From positions 3,996,058 through 4,060,057 of the forward strand of contig NC_135153.1 of the NCBI RefSeq assembly GCF_050948215.1: a stretch of DNA of 64,000 nucleotides, read 5' to 3'. A program made the translations under genes and the position numbers. Each line of letters opens with the position of its first letter. Positions within the stretch are counted from its first letter, which is position 1. The notes below the pieces were generated by a model. The model made no database searches. It saw nothing but the letters and a program-made list of their open reading frames with translations, and had not been told where the DNA came from. Positions 32,528 to 43,737 of the stretch are shown here, in pieces. Source of the stretch: Halictus rubicundus. Its lineage: Eukaryota > Arthropoda > Insecta > Hymenoptera > Halictidae.

Positions 32528-33916
32528 TATATTTTTCACATTCGCACACACAATATACGAGATTAATAAGTAGAAGCTTCATTTATTGTTTTCAATTTTT
32601 ACTTACTTTTATATTGTACTCAACGTAAAAAAAATGAAACTAAAATACAAAACGATTTTTGCATATTTATTTATGACTAGTACGTAACTAAAGTGTACAC
32701 TTTAAAACGTTCAAGGTATTTAGATTTTATGGCAGTTTTATTATAATTTTTGTGTTGGAAAGTGCATTTTTGCTTTCGGTGTGTTTTTGCGAAATACTGC
32801 AACGAGTTCTGGAAAATTTTCAATCTTTCAAATTGATCGATTGTTTTTAAAGCAGTCACGAACGAAATGTCAAATATAATTTTCATAAAGCGGTGTATTG
32901 CAGATCGACCAGAAGATTGACTTAAAATTGCTTTATATCGATCGATGTATTTTTGAAAGAGATAAACACCAGGGACATTTTAAAGTTCACAAATTAATTA
33001 GTCTTATCTTCGAAGTATTCGAAATACTGTCCAAGAAAATGATGTTTCTTATTATGAAAATATTTCATAAATTTTAAGATGTTTTTCAACCCCACAAGGA
33101 TAAAACAATTTAACAAAGTTACACACAGTTTATACATAATTTGTATGACGTAGGTAGGTACATACAACTCAGAAAGTTTTGTCGAACAGAAAATGAAATT
33201 TTTATAAACATAATTTTACAGTAATCAACGATAGTTCCAGAACATTCGAATTATTCGGTGGACAAAGAATAAAAGTTATCAATTATCTCTTGATACGTAA
33301 TTAATTAGATCAATTGATAATCATCACGATATCAAAATTACTTTTTAATATATCAACAACATACAAAATCAATACACTCTGTATCGTTAATCCATTAATA
33401 TATTGTCAACATCGTCTTCACGTGCAGTGAATCTGTTCTGCAGATGTGCAATAAAAAATCTTCCGGTCGAACAAAAAAGGAGAATATTTTTTCGCAGTGA
33501 ATCATAATGTACGATTCATGTTATTTTTTAGAACAAAAGAATCGAGATACAATCGCTCGATTGAAAGCACAGAAATTCATTGGACAAAGCTTCGTGTTAA
33601 AATTATAAGATTGACGAAATCCGTTTCCTCAATATTCATTTTCTACTATAAACCAGAAAAACAGCGAAGCTACCATGAAATTTTGACCAACGTAAATAAG
33701 ATCTCGACCTCAAATTCAAACCACTAAAATCAAATCTTCAGCGCTGGATAGATCAAACATGAATTTGGTAATTGCATTTTAAATAGCTCTCGGGCCGTGG
33801 AGAATCTAATTTTCTGGAACCAGAATTTCAACATTAAATTACATCCCACTTACACATACTCATTTTAATTTAAATGGAACAAATAAATACGATAATTTTA
33901 TTCAGAAAATAAACAC

Positions 33917-33931
33917 ACACACACACACCGA
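33917..33931. repeat. (CA)n microsatellite
   Basis: Short ACACACAC run in AT-rich unique sequence. Confidence 0.85.
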
Positions 33932-34089
33932 GACACACGAAAATCGATAAGTCTGTTTGTCATTGTAATATTCTGCTCTCGGAATCTTCATAATTCGCGG
34001 CAATTTAGCGAAAAACATGAATCCGCGATGAAACCGATGTCCAACTGTGGTGAAAATATTTTTTTGGCCAATTACCTTTCCCGCGGTGC

Positions 34090-34130
34090 AGGATAGACAT
34101 TTGGGACATATATAGAGTAAACACTGTATA
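34090..34130. mobile_element. family A solo right end
   Basis: GACATTTGGGACATATATAG followed by AGTAAACACTGTA. No other part of the element is adjacent. Confidence 0.75.
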
Positions 34131-34594
34131 CGATTTTCAAATGCAAATATGAAACATTTTGATCAAGAAATATGTACCACACCAAGGTTGATCACATTTC
34201 ATTTGAAACAACAAATCACAATTTAGAAAAAAATAATCATAAAAACAAATAACAAAAAATCGTCAGAAATAACAAACAATTATTTTAAATACTTTATTAT
34301 TTGTGTTCTACAAATAACCAAGAATCAATTTTCATTCGACGTTTCAATCAAATAAAATAGTTTCAAATAATAATTTATTACGTGATTTTTTATTTCAATT
34401 ACATTGTTCAAATGAAATAATAAATGATTTCACCTCAAGAAGAGGTTGTTGAAGTAATTAATTATTAAATTTACGTATGCTAACTTTTTTACGAGTTTTG
34501 GAGAGTACGAATTCAAACCAAAGAAGAAATGAAAAATTACTTGCATTTCATTTGAAGTAACTGTTCAAATTGCACGTACCCGAACAAGATAATA

Positions 34595-35054
34595 CAGGGT
34601 GTCCTACAAAACACTTTTCACGATTTTTCAAGTACTGGCGATAATCTGACAAACAAATATTTAAACAAAAGTTGATCGGTTTTCGTTTGGCTATACATTG
34701 CAATAAAAAAAGGTAGAAAAAAATTATTTTTTAGTATTGTCAAGATCACCTTCATTTTTCTAAATGGCACTATTGTATTTATGGCTTAACAGTATTATAG
34801 CTCGTATTATAAAGTCTTATATTTTACTTTACATCGTAATATAAAGTCATAAAGTATAAAATATAAAGTCAAAAATACAAAGTGCCATTTTAAAAAATGG
34901 AGGTTACCTTTACAATACTAAAAAAAAATTTGTCGAACTTTTTTTTTTATTTGTACAGTCAATCGAAAACTGATCAACTTTTGTTTAAATATTTCTTTGT
35001 CGGATTGTCGCAAATCCTTCAAAAATCGCGAAAAGTGTTACTTGGGACACTCTG
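34595..35054. mobile_element. long-TIR MITE, 460 bp, relative of 12082-13020
   Basis: Left end CAGGGTGTCCTAC; right end GTTACTTGGGACACTCTG; TA both sides. The arms match the 12082-13020 element closely (TGACAAACAAATATTTAAAC, AAGTGCCATTTTAAAAAATG), but the transposase part is absent, so this is a two-arm derivative. Confidence 0.87.
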
Positions 35055-35059
35055 TACAT

Positions 35060-36410
35060 CATCTCAACGATTATTTCTCAAATAATTTATTTCATCCCTA
35101 AATCTTCGATCATAAGATCCTCGGTCCTTCACAGACCGAACTCTGCCATCAAATTCCTTCGCTCTCGGGGCTCGCGAATATCAATTCCGTGGTCGAGTGG
35201 GGGAGTCGCTTTTCCCAGTCGCGTTACTCATCGAGTCGCAATCACGCAGCTCCAACAATCCCAGCGAGCCCATCAGAAAAGTGGGTCTTCGCTGATTATA
35301 GATCTTAGACGTTCCCGTGGCGCGCCATCAGAAACCAATTTCCACGGGGGATCACCGAAATCATCATCCAGAGCCAAGCCGATTCGAGTCGAGAGTCGAG
35401 ACTCGAGAGTCGCGGCGATCGCAGAAGAATCCAATTCCTCTCGTTTGTCTAGCAATTCCAGACGCAATCGCACGTTTCCCTGGGCCAGGTCTCGAGGAAG
35501 CGTGTGCGGTCGATCCTCCGCGGAATTCTCTAGCGCGCTCGAGAGCCGGTGTCTCGCCTATGGTATCATTAAAATCGTTTGACCCGCGGGGACAAAGTAC
35601 ACAGGCGGTGTCGTTCTCTCCGCGCGAGGGTCTGCGGTCAAAGGTTGCGCCCGTCGGGTGGACTGGTAGTTGCTAAATTCTCGAGATGGTGCACCTGAGA
35701 GAAACCACCGAGGGGGGAATGTTCAGCGCGACGAGGAGAGGAGAGGAGAGGAGAGGAGAGGGGAGTAGAGGCAACAGTGCAGAGGCAAATGGTCGACGAG
35801 GAAAGAGAGTACGACGCGCGCGCGAGCGAGACCCGTTGAAATTGCGGAGGAAAGAGGGGCAAAGGTGGCCACGGACGAGGGAAGCTGCGGTTCCCGCGGT
35901 CGCCGCGGTTGCGGCTTAGGCAAATTGAGATAGTTCGCAAACCGCCGACCAGCTGACCTAACCGTCACGCCAGGTTGCAGCGAGCCGGGACGACGCCGTT
36001 GCTCCTGGGAGTGAATTTCGCAGTTCGAAACGAAACGGTGAATGCGAGCGCGGTGCCGCTCTTCTCTCTCCCTCTCCATCTTTCTCTCTCTCTCTCTCTT
36101 ATCTCTCCATGCGCGAGCCATGCGGTTTTGCGGCAAAAAATACGGGCGAGCGTGTTCGCGCGAAATCAACCGATTCGCAGAGATGTTTCCTCCCCTTCGA
36201 ATCGACGTGAATACGGTTCGCCGAACGTTTCGGGGAACGCATCTTTTACTCGCATACAGGCCCGTCGAGATAAATCCAGAATTTTGTCGGGCAGTCCCAT
36301 GAATAAGAGGTAAGTAAGGCATAAACAAAGCAATTCGGAGGGAACAGGATAGAATGAATAAGAAAACTAGACGAGAACGACAAAGAGAAATATTATGACA
36401 ATAATGTAGG
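35060..36410. other. GC-rich unique block, possible 5' region
   Basis: A CpG-rich stretch with a GGAGA repeat (35735-35762) and a (CT)n run (36078-36100). Open frames as long as 248 codons on the minus strand (35723-36469) are biased by composition and show no family resemblance. It could hold a promoter or untranslated exon; I found no coding exon. Confidence 0.35.
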
Positions 36411-36411
36411 A

Positions 36412-36470
36412 CAAGCCTGTCCAACCCGCGGCCCGCGGCCCGCCGCCGGGCCACATTTGGCCCGTTCACC
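36412..36470. mobile_element. hAT/Charlie-like terminal sequence
   Basis: AAGCCTGTCCAACCCGCGGC followed by GCCGGGCCACATTTGGCCC resembles the GC-rich ends of hAT-type elements. Only one end is seen. Confidence 0.4.
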
Positions 36471-36576
36471 TACTTCTCTTCATTCCGCTGAGGTTGTAAG
36501 TGACGTTCCCCCACTATTTGACACGGTCGTATCGCCGGAAACGCATGGCATTTGATTCTATCGTATATTATAACTA

Positions 36577-36773
36577 GACCGCGGATCTTTATGCAAAACA
36601 AAAAATATTTCCATTCATTGCAAGACGCAGAAGCGAAATAAAAATTTCTCTCTTCGTTTAATTATTTTATTAAGGCAAAACCAATACGCTGGTGCCAATA
36701 AATCTTTTTAATATGTCCACTGCTTTAAATTGTGCTTACCCATTTTTCTCATAAATGCATAAAATCCGCAGTC
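36577..36773 (-). mobile_element. family G MITE, complete, 197 bp
   Basis: Left end GACCGCGGATCTTTATGCA; right end TGCATAAAATCCGCAGTC; TA flanks. It is the reverse complement of the copy at 62954: the AATCTTTTTAATATGTCCAC segment and its complement correspond. Confidence 0.87.
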
Positions 36774-36907
36774 TAATTACAACATAAGAAGGAGCCTGTG
36801 GGCCAGTGATGGGCACCGGTAGAGGGGCCCTCAAACGCCTACTTCTCCCACCAACCTCTCTTTCGTGCAGCACGCACCAAAGAACAGAGATTCAATGGTG
36901 CCTCGCT

Positions 36908-37170
36908 CAGAATCGCCAGATCAAGACTTGTTCCCCCACTCTAATTTCCTACCACCTTACTGAGTTGGGTACCCCAACCCCCGGAGTCAACGAGTTAGGT
37001 CCGGCGAATCAGAAACGCTGAATTAGAACCCAGTGTCGCCAGATCAAGACTTGTGCCCCCACTCTAACTTCCCCTTCCACCGTGCTAATCCCCACGCTTC
37101 TACCGGGGCCCGGTCACGTGACGCGTTGCGCTCTATACCGTGTATACTCCGTTACTGGTAGAGAGCATCT
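36908..37170 (-). mobile_element. family F composite, reverse orientation
   Basis: Two F termini (CAGAATCGCCAGATCAAG at 36908 and CAGTGTCGCCAGATCAAG at 37031) with the spacer CCCCAACCCCCGGAGTC...CAGAAACGCTGAATT between them. This is the mirror image of 21019-21395. The distal end is eroded after GGTAGAGAGCATC. Confidence 0.8.
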
Positions 37171-37428
37171 TCGTTGCCCCACGGTGCCCCACTGTAACGG
37201 CGCTTACAGGAAGGGGATACAGTGGACGCTATGGAATTCTACAAACTCAATTTTCTCTAAACCGAAGAATCAACAGAAAAAATGTTATTCGTTCTTTTTT
37301 TTTTTTTAATTATTGCTGACAATATAATCACCTCATACCCGCTTGTACCGGCTGTCTTGGAACGCCCTGTACAGAATAGCCTTCAGCAAAGTACAGAAGA
37401 GTTTTGACAGAGTTTTACCAAGTTTTAA

Positions 37429-37464
37429 ACCCTCGAATGACGGATCTTGGGTCCGTTTGGACCC
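37429..37464 (+). mobile_element. possible piggyBac-like left end
   Basis: TTAA at 37425-37428 is followed by ACCCTCGAATGACGG and then the palindrome GGGTCCGTTTGGACCC (37449-37464). The matching right end was not identified. Confidence 0.35.
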
Positions 37465-38624
37465 GGAAACACAAAGGTACCAGAAAAATCAAGTTTTTTT
37501 ACACCAGTACGAGGGGGGTTAGTTAATTTCTACTTTACTAGCAGTAGTTTTTACTTCAACTCCTTAGTCGTTGACGTCTGTCTATGGTTGTGGTTATAAA
37601 AATAGCATAAGCCGCATGTTTTCACGTTTGGGATATTAGGGATTAAACTGTGAAGTACCCATTGATAACCGGTCACTTCGATGATGATATTATCTCGATA
37701 CTGCATAAGGTCTGATAGCTGGAGTACGTATGTTACGAGTTCGATTTTTGAAATTGGGTTTTATTTAGATCAAACCGTATTTTCATCATTTACGATTAGA
37801 CCGGTTTTACAAATTTACAGAACTTTGTGGAGTACCAGGCAACTTTTACTCGACGAGACGAATTTAACAGTAACCGACGAAAATGTGGATCAGAAATGTT
37901 TGGAATGATTACACAAAACTAAATTGTTAAAACTTTAGAGCAGAAAGATCGATTCTATCGCGAAAGGTGGCAATTTGTTGCCGCCTCATCCAACATTTAT
38001 GACGAACAACAAATTTTCATAGTTGCAATATTTACAGTACTAACGCACCACGCGGTCTCTGGTTGTCCATTGTGTTTCAGGAAGCTCGTTTCTCTCTGTA
38101 ACGCTTAACTGCTTTATTGTTCTGACTTTGTCACATTCCCGGTAATGTGTTTCTGGCAGTGTGTCAACGGACGCGAAAATAACTCGGGTCTCTGTTGCAG
38201 AGTTTATTCCGATCCGAGTATCAATATCTATTTTTAGAAACTACCGAAATCGCAGCGTGGAAAAATTCTTAATATACAAATCGATATCCTTATCGAGGCG
38301 TTAATTCGAAAACACGTACAGTAGATCCAAAAAGTATTTAAACAACCACATTTCCGATTCCCGAAAAATTGTCGACATTTAAATTGTGATCTAGGGTACA
38401 TTTTTACGTGATGTAGCAGCTGAAGACCCATTTCTCCTTAAAAAAAAACGCTGCAAATTCTTTCGAAAACTTTCAAAAATTTGCCATTGATTTTAAAATT
38501 GCAGCCTCTTCTTCACAATAACTCCCTAAAAATTGAAGTACGATTCTTTTTCACTGTTTTATGGAACAAGAATGAGAAATAAGTTCGCTCGTGTGAAGGC
38601 CTCGTAGTGTAACTTATGCTACAG

Positions 38625-38700
38625 CATTCTCTCCGCAACTGTCGCTAAGATCTCTACCGTAACTGTCAAAATGTTATCCCCATCTCTGGAGGATCTCCCT
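38625..38700. repeat. GCGACAGTT-family repeat
   Basis: TCTCCGCAACTGTCGCTAAG and ACCGTAACTGTCAAAATG match, on the other strand, the minisatellite units at 7741 and the copy at 43668. Confidence 0.65.
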
Positions 38701-38926
38701 TGGAATCAGCTGAGCGGTAAACAAGCTCGACGGCCGTCATTGTAATAAGAAAAACGAGACCAATGGTAAAAAAGTTTCATTGACGAGAAACGAAAAATAA
38801 AAAATTTTTATTTTTTAATTTCTAAGGCTGAGTTGACACGAGTCCTTCCCAACATCAGTCCCTCTTCGACTTTCAATCGCTATCCTTCTGTACGTTTGGT
38901 GCACTGCAAAGAATACAGCACCTCCA

Positions 38927-38965
38927 CTAGAACTGTCGCTCGGCAGACCCGACGATGCGACAGTT
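38927..38965. repeat. GCGACAGTT palindromic repeat
   Basis: AACTGTCGCTCGGCAGACCC followed by GACGATGCGACAGTT forms a 9-bp-arm hairpin. A near-identical copy in inverted orientation is at 42845-42882. Confidence 0.75.
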
Positions 38966-39203
38966 AAAGCGAACCACCGTACTGTCAAGTTAGCGCCACA
39001 CTTTTCTCGTTCAATACTCGATAAAACTACTACAAAAAGTAGTACATCAATATTGAAGGCGTCGTTGTAAACAGGAAGCTTCAATCTTTACGTCTATGGT
39101 GGTTCTAATTACGAAAAAAATTGTTTAAAGTTTTCGCAGACGTTTAAATATAATGTAATAAATGACTTCAGTTTCTCGCCCATGACGAAAAAAAAATGTT
39201 AGA

Positions 39204-39794
39204 ATGAAACGAACGATGAATTACAAAGGTATAGGATTCTATTATTGTCGTACCGATCATTTTTCGCGAAAATATCATAGTTTAAATATAGGCAAGTTTT
39301 CGAAAATCGATTATTTAGTGTTCAAATACTCACTGGATTCGCTGTATACACAAAACCGCGGACATTTAACATTTATCGGTATCACAAATGCCAAGTCTTC
39401 TCGCGAAATTCTATATGAGATGAGCGTTATCGGTGTTAACTTTGATCGGCGTCATTGGTTGGTATTAAATTTACCGAGTCATCAAAAATATTATATCGCC
39501 GCGATAAGCGGCCACTACAAAAATCATGACCGGAAAACACTTTATCGTAGCATCGATATTGCGATAATGCTTGTTCTACAAATACCGAAAATCGATCTTG
39601 ATCGCCTATCGCCTTATCTCGAGTACGTCCTTTCCGCGGCCATGTCGATACGGAAAACTCGGTTTTCGACTGGACGTTCTCGAAGCTCGGTGGCCACTCC
39701 GAATTCCCATCGATACGATTATTCCGTTGTAACTTCATCGATAACGACGCGAACTGAAGGACAATTAATAATTGTATCGACTCGACGCAAATGA
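39204..39794 (+). other. 196-codon open frame, function unrecognised
   Basis: An ATG-to-stop frame in moderate-GC sequence. No domain, signal peptide or family match is apparent to me. An antisense frame of 163 codons (39436-39927) overlaps it. It lacks a strong start context and any splice neighbours I can identify. I regard it as more likely chance or an old transposon remnant than a gene, but it is the longest plus-strand frame in the window. Confidence 0.15.
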
Positions 39795-39913
39795 AATCTT
39801 TAAATATCAGAAATCTTGTATTATACGCGGATTTCAATCGTCTGCAGCAGAAGTGTAACATCCGAGTGACAAGTTTCTCTATCGCGTATTCTTTTGAGAA
39901 TCCCATGATAAGT

Positions 39914-40150
39914 CTTGTGTCGGACAAATGAACCCGTCGAAATGAACTTCAGTCGTGCATCGATATTGTAAATACTGGATAGAGATCTGGCTGCTCATGC
40001 TTGCGCACGACATCGGTTCGGATAATCGAGATTCTGTTATATCGTGAATTAAACAAGTAAATAAGTGTCGAATTATATCGTGTTTGGTATCATTTGAATC
40101 GGAAAAATGTCACGAATGTGTCGGTAAAAGTTTCATTAAGAAATAGAAAT
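39914..40150. repeat. repeat unit H, copy 1, with Tigger-like end
   Basis: CTTGTGTCGGACAAATGAAC, then GGATAATCGAGATTCTGTTATATCGTGAATTAAACAAG in pieces, then GTGTTTGGTATCATTTGAATC. The same order recurs at 41022-41555. Confidence 0.75.
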
Positions 40151-40340
40151 AATCAACCCCATGCCGACGTTACGGGTCATTTATGGGTCAGGCGAAAATT
40201 TCTTCCTTTGGATTTTTATTTTCATTGTCAACTTAATTAAACATTTCGTTCGGCTAATACTTTTACAGTAAATTAGAGGTTTCAATAAGTATCCCAGCAT
40301 TTTTTCAGATTTTCTTACAGACTGTGACAATAACGATATG

Positions 40341-40928
40341 CAGTGACTCCCAGTAATATGAGGACGCTCTTAAAAATCACATAACTTTGTCAATATTGGA
40401 CTATACTACTTGAATTTTTTTGTGAAGTTAGAACAATTGGTTCGCTACATAACAAGAAAAAAAAATGTTTGATTGAAATTGCAATTCGTCGAAATTGTAG
40501 AGGAAGTACTAAAAGTTGAAGTTTGCAACTTTTTTATGCGGGCTTATATTAAAAATTGAAAAAGTATGTTCTGTACATCTGTATCAATTATACATATTAT
40601 GAATATTTCATCTAAATCGGTCAACCTTGTAATGAGCTACATTCTGCAGAATTTGATTATTTTGGAACATCTTTAGCTCATCGCAACAAATCTACAAATC
40701 GCACTTTCTAATTTTTCAATGTACGTCCACGTAAAAAAGTTGACAAAATACAACTTTTAGTATTTTCTCTGAAATTTCGACCAATTGCAATTTTTGTAAA
40801 AAATTCTTTTCACTTTATGTACCAAACCAATTGTGCTCACTTCTTAAAAAACAATCCAAGTCGTATGGTCAAATATTAACAAAGTTATGCGATTTTTAAA
40901 AGTGTCCGAATCATGAGAGACTCATTAT
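40341..40928. mobile_element. family D element, near complete
   Basis: Left end CAGTGACTCCCAGTAATATG; right side CAAAGTTATGCGATTTTTAA with a degraded terminus. The palindromic arms correspond to those of 10696-11356. Confidence 0.82.
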
Positions 40929-41021
40929 AGGCCCAAGAATAAAAGTAAAAATCGATATTGCCGACGGAAGGTTAAAAACATAAAGTTTTGTCCTACCGTA
41001 TTGTTTCGAGAGTTCACTGAC

Positions 41022-41555
41022 TATCTTGTGTCGGACAAATGAACTTCAATCGTGCATCAACATTAACACTAAACCTACCACGGTCAAAATGACCGGTTTT
41101 CTATTTCACAATTATTAAAATTGTAAAAATATTTTCATACGAAATTACTGAACCGACTTCTTTATTTATGCACATATTATAATGAAAATCGTACAAAGTT
41201 TAAGCAAATTCAACCTTCTCTCTTCTATAAAACGTTTCATTTTTACATGTTTCGTGCTTGGTAGGTTCAGTGTTAAAATTCTGAAACACATAGCCATAAT
41301 GAAAATCATAAAAATGCAATTTTCATATATCTAATACAGACATGTCTATGTAAATAGGTTTCTAAAGTGTAATAAAAAGCTTTTCGTTGGAGAGAGATCT
41401 GACCGCTTGCGCATGACATCCGTTCGGATAATCGAGATTCTGCTATATCGTGAATTAAACAAGTAAATGCGTGTCGAATTGCATCGTGTTCGGTCTCGTT
41501 TGAATCAGAAAAATGTCACGGATATATCGGTACAAGTTTCCTGAAGAAATAATTC
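41022..41555. repeat. repeat unit H, copy 2, interrupted by a TTAA element
   Basis: Begins ATCTTGTGTCGGACAAATGA, breaks at CATCAACA where a piggyBac-like MITE is inserted, and resumes with TCTGACCGCTTGCGCATGAC and GGATAATCGAGATTCTGC. It ends with GTCTCGTTTGAATC. About 130 bp after the MITE has no counterpart in copy 1. Confidence 0.75.
41067..41272 (+). mobile_element. piggyBac-like MITE, 206 bp, TTAA-flanked
   Basis: TTAA at 41063-41066 and 41273-41276. Ends CACTAAACCTACCACGGTC and CTTGGTAGGTTCAGTG are inverted repeats, with the palindrome CGGTCAAAATGACCGG just inside the left end. A reverse-oriented copy is at 52452-52647. Confidence 0.92.
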
Positions 41556-41639
41556 AAAACAAAAAAGTTTTCTCACTGAATTAGTATTGGCTAATCTAAA
41601 TCCCGTATCGCGCTAAATTTCTCGACGATCGAGCTTCTG

Positions 41640-41875
41640 GTGTAGAATCCACGTTAGTGGGGATAAACTTGTCTCAAATGTGTCGCATACATCAATACTA
41701 CTATATTTCTGTCTACCATCTTCCACAAATCCCTTTCTGCACCACGATGGCAAACGGGAGTAAAGCGGAAGGTGGTTCGAGCAAAAGACTGGATCGATCG
41801 TGGGCGACATGCACGGTTTCCGTTCCGAATCGGCGCGCGATGAAACGTTGCTCTCTGCCATAGCGCAAGACGATG

Positions 41876-41936
<61 letters not shown>

Positions 41937-42640
41937 AATTGCAAACGGGCCGGTGGTATCTCGGCGTCGATCAAAACCGAGTGAGCGCCACTGGCGGTGG
42001 GTAAACAGAACTGTATTGTATTTGTGTGCTTAGCCCGGCAAATATTAGCCACCATATCGCTTATGGTGCTTGTTGAGCGAGGGTGATGGTCGATAGTTTC
42101 CGTGGTGGGAGCGGTGAAGAGGCTTGGTTCCGTGAGCGAGTGCGCGCGTGTACCCGTCGCGAACGGCTCCGCAGGCTTTGGTCGGTGTGTATGGCGTACG
42201 GTGTGTATAGTGTACACGCATGTCGGCGAGGGTGGTGGTGCGCGGTGTGTGATTCGTGGCTGAGTGTGTTTGTCCATCCGTCCATATAGGACTGTTTGTC
42301 CTTGCTCTCCTTGTTTGAAGAACGTCGGGATCCCAGTCTGTGCAAACTCCTCATTATTGCGAACAATGTACACACACCGGCCGGAACGCGTGCGTGCTCG
42401 AGTGCGCGCATGAGTGAGTGCGTGCGTGCGTGCGTGCGTGCGTTCCTGCGTTTCCGCGCGCTGCTGCCGCGGTATCGCATGCGCTGCGTTCCGCGCGTGT
42501 GAACGCTACACGTGTTGCGAACCGCGTGAACATCGCGTGCGTGTCATCGAGACCACGACGAATTCGTTTCTTCCTTTCCAACGACCGACACACGTGAACG
42601 TTCGTGAACGTTAAAGGTCTTCGAGGGGAAAGCGTGAAAA
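41640..42640. promoter_or_regulatory. CpG-rich block with long GA run, candidate promoter region
   Basis: It contains a (GA)n tract (41878-41934), a GTGC-rich repeat (42417-42441) and dense CpG, in contrast to AT-rich flanks. Such GAGA-containing CpG-rich sequence is compatible with a 5' UTR or promoter of the minus-strand gene. No TSS motif set or coding exon was identified, so this is conjecture. Confidence 0.2.
41878..41934. repeat. (GA)n microsatellite
   Basis: An uninterrupted GA run of about 28 units, the longest dinucleotide repeat in the window. The serine/leucine and arginine/glutamate frames through it are artefacts. Confidence 0.97.
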
Positions 42641-42844
42641 TGAGTTCCATCCACCATGAAACTCCAGGCTCTCCATGAAACGCATACGTTTATCCCTTTT
42701 CTCAACAGACGCGAGGCTTGCGCTTATGCTAGTTCGTCTACACGGAGGACCTCGCCACGTGAATGTAGTAGTGCTCGGTTAAATTTACACGAATCAGCCC
42801 CACTCATCTCTCACATGTTACTCTACATGTTACTCTATTATCTC

Positions 42845-42882
42845 GGTAACTGTCGCATCGTCAACTCTGCCGAGCGACAGTT
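42845..42882. repeat. GCGACAGTT palindromic repeat, inverted copy
   Basis: AACTGTCGCATCGTCAACTC followed by TGCCGAGCGACAGTT is the reverse complement of the hairpin at 38927-38965 with few changes. Confidence 0.75.
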
Positions 42883-42941
42883 CCAGTAGAGCTGCTACGT
42901 TCTTCGACGAACTACGTTCTACGTTCGAACGAAAAGAAAAA

Positions 42942-43366
42942 GGGACAGAGGACTGAGGAAATGGACTGGCGAAAGGGACTGAGGACTGGGAAAAGGGACT
43001 GAGGACTAAGGACTGAGGACTGGGGAAACGGACTGAGCACTAAGGACTGAGGACTGAGGACTGAGGACTGAAGACTAAGGACTGGAGAGAGGGACTGAGG
43101 ACTGAGGACTGAGGACTGAAGACTGAGGACTGAGGACTAAGGACTGGGGAAAGGGACTGAGGACTGAGGACTGAGGACTGAGGACTGAGGACTGAGGACT
43201 AAGGACTGAGGATTGGGGAAAGGGACTGAGGACTGGGGAGAGGGACTGAGGACTAAGGACTGAGGACTGAAGACTAAGGACTGGGGAGAGGGACTGAGGA
43301 CTGAAGACTAAGGACTGAGGACTAAGGACTGAGGACTAAGGACTAAGGACTGAGGAAAGGGACTGG
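42942..43366. repeat. 7-bp minisatellite (GGACTGA)n
   Basis: About 420 bp of GGACTGA units with GGACTAA and GAAGACT variants, interrupted by recurrent GGGGAAAG or GGGGAGAG spacers. The interruptions recur, suggesting a higher-order unit. Confidence 0.95.
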
Positions 43367-43667
43367 TGTATTGAAAAAGAAAGATGGACCGAGGTTCGAC
43401 GCTTCGACTCCCTGCTTCTCTATCTTTTCCGGTCGTCGTCCTCTTTCACGCCTGAAACGTTAACCGCTTATTACACGAGTAATTATGTCGTGTTTGGTGT
43501 CATTTTAATCAGAAAAACGAGACGAATACAATAGTAAAAGTTTATAAAAAAAAATAATAATTGAAAAAGTTGCAATCATCGTTTGCATTAGTATGAGTCT
43601 CACCAATACTCGACCCCTCGCTGGCTCGGTCGTCGAGCGTGTTTACCACTTGACTCGTTCCAAGGGG

Positions 43668-43737
43668 GATGCCCCCAGTGATGGAGATAACATTTTGACA
43701 ATTACGGTAGAGACCTTTGCGACAGTTACGGAGATAA
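43668..43737. repeat. GCGACAGTT-family repeat
   Basis: CCCCCAGTGATGGAGATAAC, then TTACGGTAGAGACCTTTGCG and ACAGTTACGG. It matches the region around 7700-7770 in the same order. Confidence 0.7.

Noticed and set aside
35723..36469. 248-codon minus-strand frame as a gene
   Set aside because: It lies in a CpG-rich, CT/GA-repeat block with overlapping frames on the other strand, and runs through simple repeats and a hAT-like end. No domain is recognisable.
38234..38431. Minus-strand frame containing Met-Tyr-Pro-Arg, as a groucho initiator exon
   Set aside because: Groucho starts Met-Tyr-Pro, but the following residues do not fit, and no donor in the right phase follows within the expected short distance. 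The match is three residues and can be chance.
41654..42373. 239-codon minus-strand frame as a gene
   Set aside because: It reads through the (GA)28 microsatellite as serine-leucine repeats; composition explains the length.
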